64,000 nucleotides of DNA. Origin: Kitasatospora sp. MAA4. Its GTDB lineage: Bacteria > Actinomycetota > Actinomycetes > Streptomycetales > Streptomycetaceae. Position 1 is the stretch's first letter. Each line of letters opens with the position of its first letter. The stretch lies in assembly GCF_029893355.1 (NCBI RefSeq), contig NZ_JARZAI010000004.1:186001-250000 (forward strand), given 5' to 3'. The position numbers and the translations under genes were made by a program. This document shows positions 62,437 to 64,000 of the stretch, in pieces. The notes under the pieces are model-generated. The model worked only from the letters and a program-made list of their open reading frames with translations, did not search any database and had not been told where the DNA came from.

Positions 62437-64000
62437 CGGTCAGTCTCCGGAGTGGGGGTCGGGTCGAGCGATCGGCGGGTCAGCAGGAGGACCGGGGGAA
62501 CGGAGAGCAGCACCATCAGCGCCGCGTAGGGCGCGGCCGCGCCGTACGCCAGGCCGCTGGTGTAGACCCAGAACTGGGTGGCCAGGGTCTGCGTGCCGGT
62601 CGGGCGCAGCAGCAGGGTGGCGGTCAGTTCGGTGCTGGCGGTGAGCGTCACCATCGCGGCCCCGGCGCCCAGTCCGGGCAGCACCAGCGGAAGGGTGACC
62701 CGGGCCAGGACGGCGAGCGGCCGGGTGCCGAGCGAGCGGGCGGCCTCCTCGACCCCCGGCGGCACCTGGGCCAGCGCGGCCCGGACGGCCGTCAGGGCCA
62801 GCGGGAAGAAGAGGATCACGTAGCCGGTGACCAGCATCGGGGGCTGCTGGTAGAGCGGCTGGGCGTAGCGGATGGCGAAGAAGACCACCGCGAGTGCGAC
62901 GGCGATGCCGGGCAGCGCGCGGGTGAGGTAGGCGGCGCGTTCGGCGGCCCGGGCCAACCGCGAGTCGCGCCGCCAGGCGTACAGCGCGACCGGCACGGCG
63001 GCGAGCGTGGAGACCAGCGCCGCGCTCGCGGCGTAGCCCAGGGTGGTCAGCGCCGAGCCGAGCACGGAGGCCGACGGCAGCGTGGTCGAACTGCCCTTCA
63101 GCAGCCAGTAGGCCAGCGCGTAGACGGGGACACCGAGCGAGACGGCCACGACCGCGGCCAGGGCCAGTGCGGCGGGCAGCTTCCAGCGGCCCAGCTGCGC
63201 CCGCGTCGCGCGGTGTCCCACGCCCGTACGGACGACCCGGCCGCGGCGCCCCGCCCGGGCGTCCAGGCCGACCAGCAGCAGGGCGAGCACGACCAGCACC
63301 AGGGTGAGCAGGGAGGCCGAGGCCGCGTCGAAGCCGAGCTTGTACTCGGTGAAGATGGCGGTGGCGAAGGTGGTGTAGCGCAGCATCGCGAACGCGCCGT
63401 ACTCGCCGAGCAGGTAGAGCGAGACGAGCAGCGCGCCGCCGGCCAGCGCGGGCCGGGTCAGCGGCAGGGTGACCCGCCACAGCGTGGCCCACGGGCCGTG
63501 GCCCAGACTGCGGGCGACCTCCTCGGCGCCGGTGTCGCTGCGGCGCAGGGTGGCCGCCACGGGGAGCAGCACGAGCGGGTAGAGCGAGCAGGTCATCACC
63601 AGCACCGCGCCCCAGTAGCCGTGCACCGAGGGGTAGAGCGAGACCCAGGAGTAGCCGCGGACGAACTCGGGGACGGCCAGCGGCAGGGCGAGCAGCACGG
63701 TCCAGCTGCGGCGGCCCGGCAGGTCGGTGCGCTCCAGCAGGTAGGCGGCGGTGAAGCCGATCACGGCGGTGGCCAGCGTCACGGCGGCCGCCAGCGTGAC
63801 GGTGTTCCAGATCAGGGTGGCGATCACCGGCCTGCCGAGCAGCCGGCTCGCCTGGTCCCAGCCGGCCTGCAGCGCCTGCATCACGACGAAGACCAGCGGC
63901 GAGGCCACCAGCGCGACGACGGCGAAGGCCAGCAGCGGAAGCGGGGAGAGCAGGGCGCCGGCCCGCCACCGCGGCAGCGATGACGGGCGGTCGGCTTTGA
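62433..64000 (-). CDS. ABC transporter permease, fused FbpB-type (partial, 5' end off window)
   Basis: The frame is open from the window edge, so the N-terminus is missing. At least 521 residues are visible with about twelve membrane helices in two homologous halves, each with an EAA-type loop: EEVARSLGHGPWATLWRVTLP and EEAARSLGTRPLAVLARVTLP. A fused double permease is typical of Fe3+ (FbpB/AfuB) importers. Helix 1 (LLSPLPLLAFAVVALVASPLVF) begins near 63950. The stop overlaps the ATPase start. Confidence 0.88.
   Translation of the reverse strand, partial: KADRPSSLPRWRAGALLSPLPLLAFAVVALVASPLVFVVMQALQAGWDQASRLLGRPVIATLIWNTVTLAAAVTLATAVIGFTAAYLLERTDLPGRRSWTVLLALPLAVPEFVRGYSWVSLYPSVHGYWGAVLVMTCSLYPLVLLPVAATLRRSDTGAEEVARSLGHGPWATLWRVTLPLTRPALAGGALLVSLYLLGEYGAFAMLRYTTFATAIFTEYKLGFDAASASLLTLVLVVLALLLVGLDARAGRRGRVVRTGVGHRATRAQLGRWKLPAALALAAVVAVSLGVPVYALAYWLLKGSSTTLPSASVLGSALTTLGYAASAALVSTLAAVPVALYAWRRDSRLARAAERAAYLTRALPGIAVALAVVFFAIRYAQPLYQQPPMLVTGYVILFFPLALTAVRAALAQVPPGVEEAARSLGTRPLAVLARVTLPLVLPGLGAGAAMVTLTASTELTATLLLRPTGTQTLATQFWVYTSGLAYGAAAPYAALMVLLSVPPVLLLTRRSLDPTPTPETDR

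Overview
The window is very GC-rich actinobacterial chromosome, most likely from a Streptomycetaceae member (Streptomyces, Kitasatospora or a relative). Pointers are the strong G/C third-position bias, the GTG/TTG starts with ATGA- or GTGA-type overlaps, a SCO4226-like nickel-binding protein, MurT/GatD, an AfsR-type regulator, a mycothiol-dependent enzyme, and TTA codons that I found in only two recognised genes. I see no rRNA, tRNA, insertion sequence, prophage, integrase or CRISPR array. It reads as core chromosome with one accessory-looking glycan locus.

Layout. 1-4.9 kb: partial acetyltransferase, Cys-rich secreted repeat protein, nickel-binding protein, PLP decarboxylase, and a membrane/ACT/GNAT fusion. 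5.0-9.7 kb: murT-gatD (lipid II glutamate amidation), 6-phosphofructokinase, and a cytochrome oxidase assembly protein. 9.8-13.1 kb: polytopic membrane protein and a TTA-containing FAD monooxygenase. 13.1-17.6 kb: urease operon ureABCFGD on the minus strand, without ureE and with a candidate GlnR box upstream. 17.9-20.8 kb: phosphoribosyltransferase, catalase, NAD(P)-binding protein. 20.9-26.0 kb: mutA-mutB-meaB (methylmalonyl-CoA mutase and its G-protein chaperone). 26.1-29.1 kb: stand-alone type II thioesterase and an Nramp-related transporter. The transporter leader carries an M-box Mg2+ riboswitch and a small upstream ORF, so it is probably a magnesium importer.

29.2-36.6 kb: GNAT, mycothiol-dependent enzyme, divergent SDR/MarR pair with a clear palindromic operator, signal peptidase I, acyltransferase, secreted DUF6299-like protein, a tiny secreted peptide, and a minus-strand unit of Cys-containing leader peptide, flavin reductase and MBL-fold hydrolase. 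36.6-41.7 kb: AfsR-like regulator, DUF4232-like lipoprotein, small SH3-like protein, and cspA with an intrinsic-terminator hairpin in its leader. 41.8-49.3 kb: serine hydrolase, two adjacent YbjQ-like double-domain proteins plus a small partner, a LysM/transglycosylase-like wall enzyme behind a c-di-AMP (ydaO-type) riboswitch, Ogt, a secreted protein, and an adenine/adenosine deaminase.

50.1-61.5 kb is the most system-like region. Nine tightly coupled plus-strand genes encode a GT2, a CelD-like acyltransferase with a TTA codon, three GT4 glycosyltransferases, two polytopic membrane proteins (one GT-C-like), a Wzx-type flippase and an exported glycoside hydrolase. It looks like a surface polysaccharide or glycoconjugate assembly locus of unknown product. 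The window closes with a minus-strand Fe3+-type ABC importer (ATPase and fused permease, the permease running off the edge).

Start codons were chosen from ribosome-binding sites, overlaps and family N-termini. Functions rest on motifs read by eye, with no database search.
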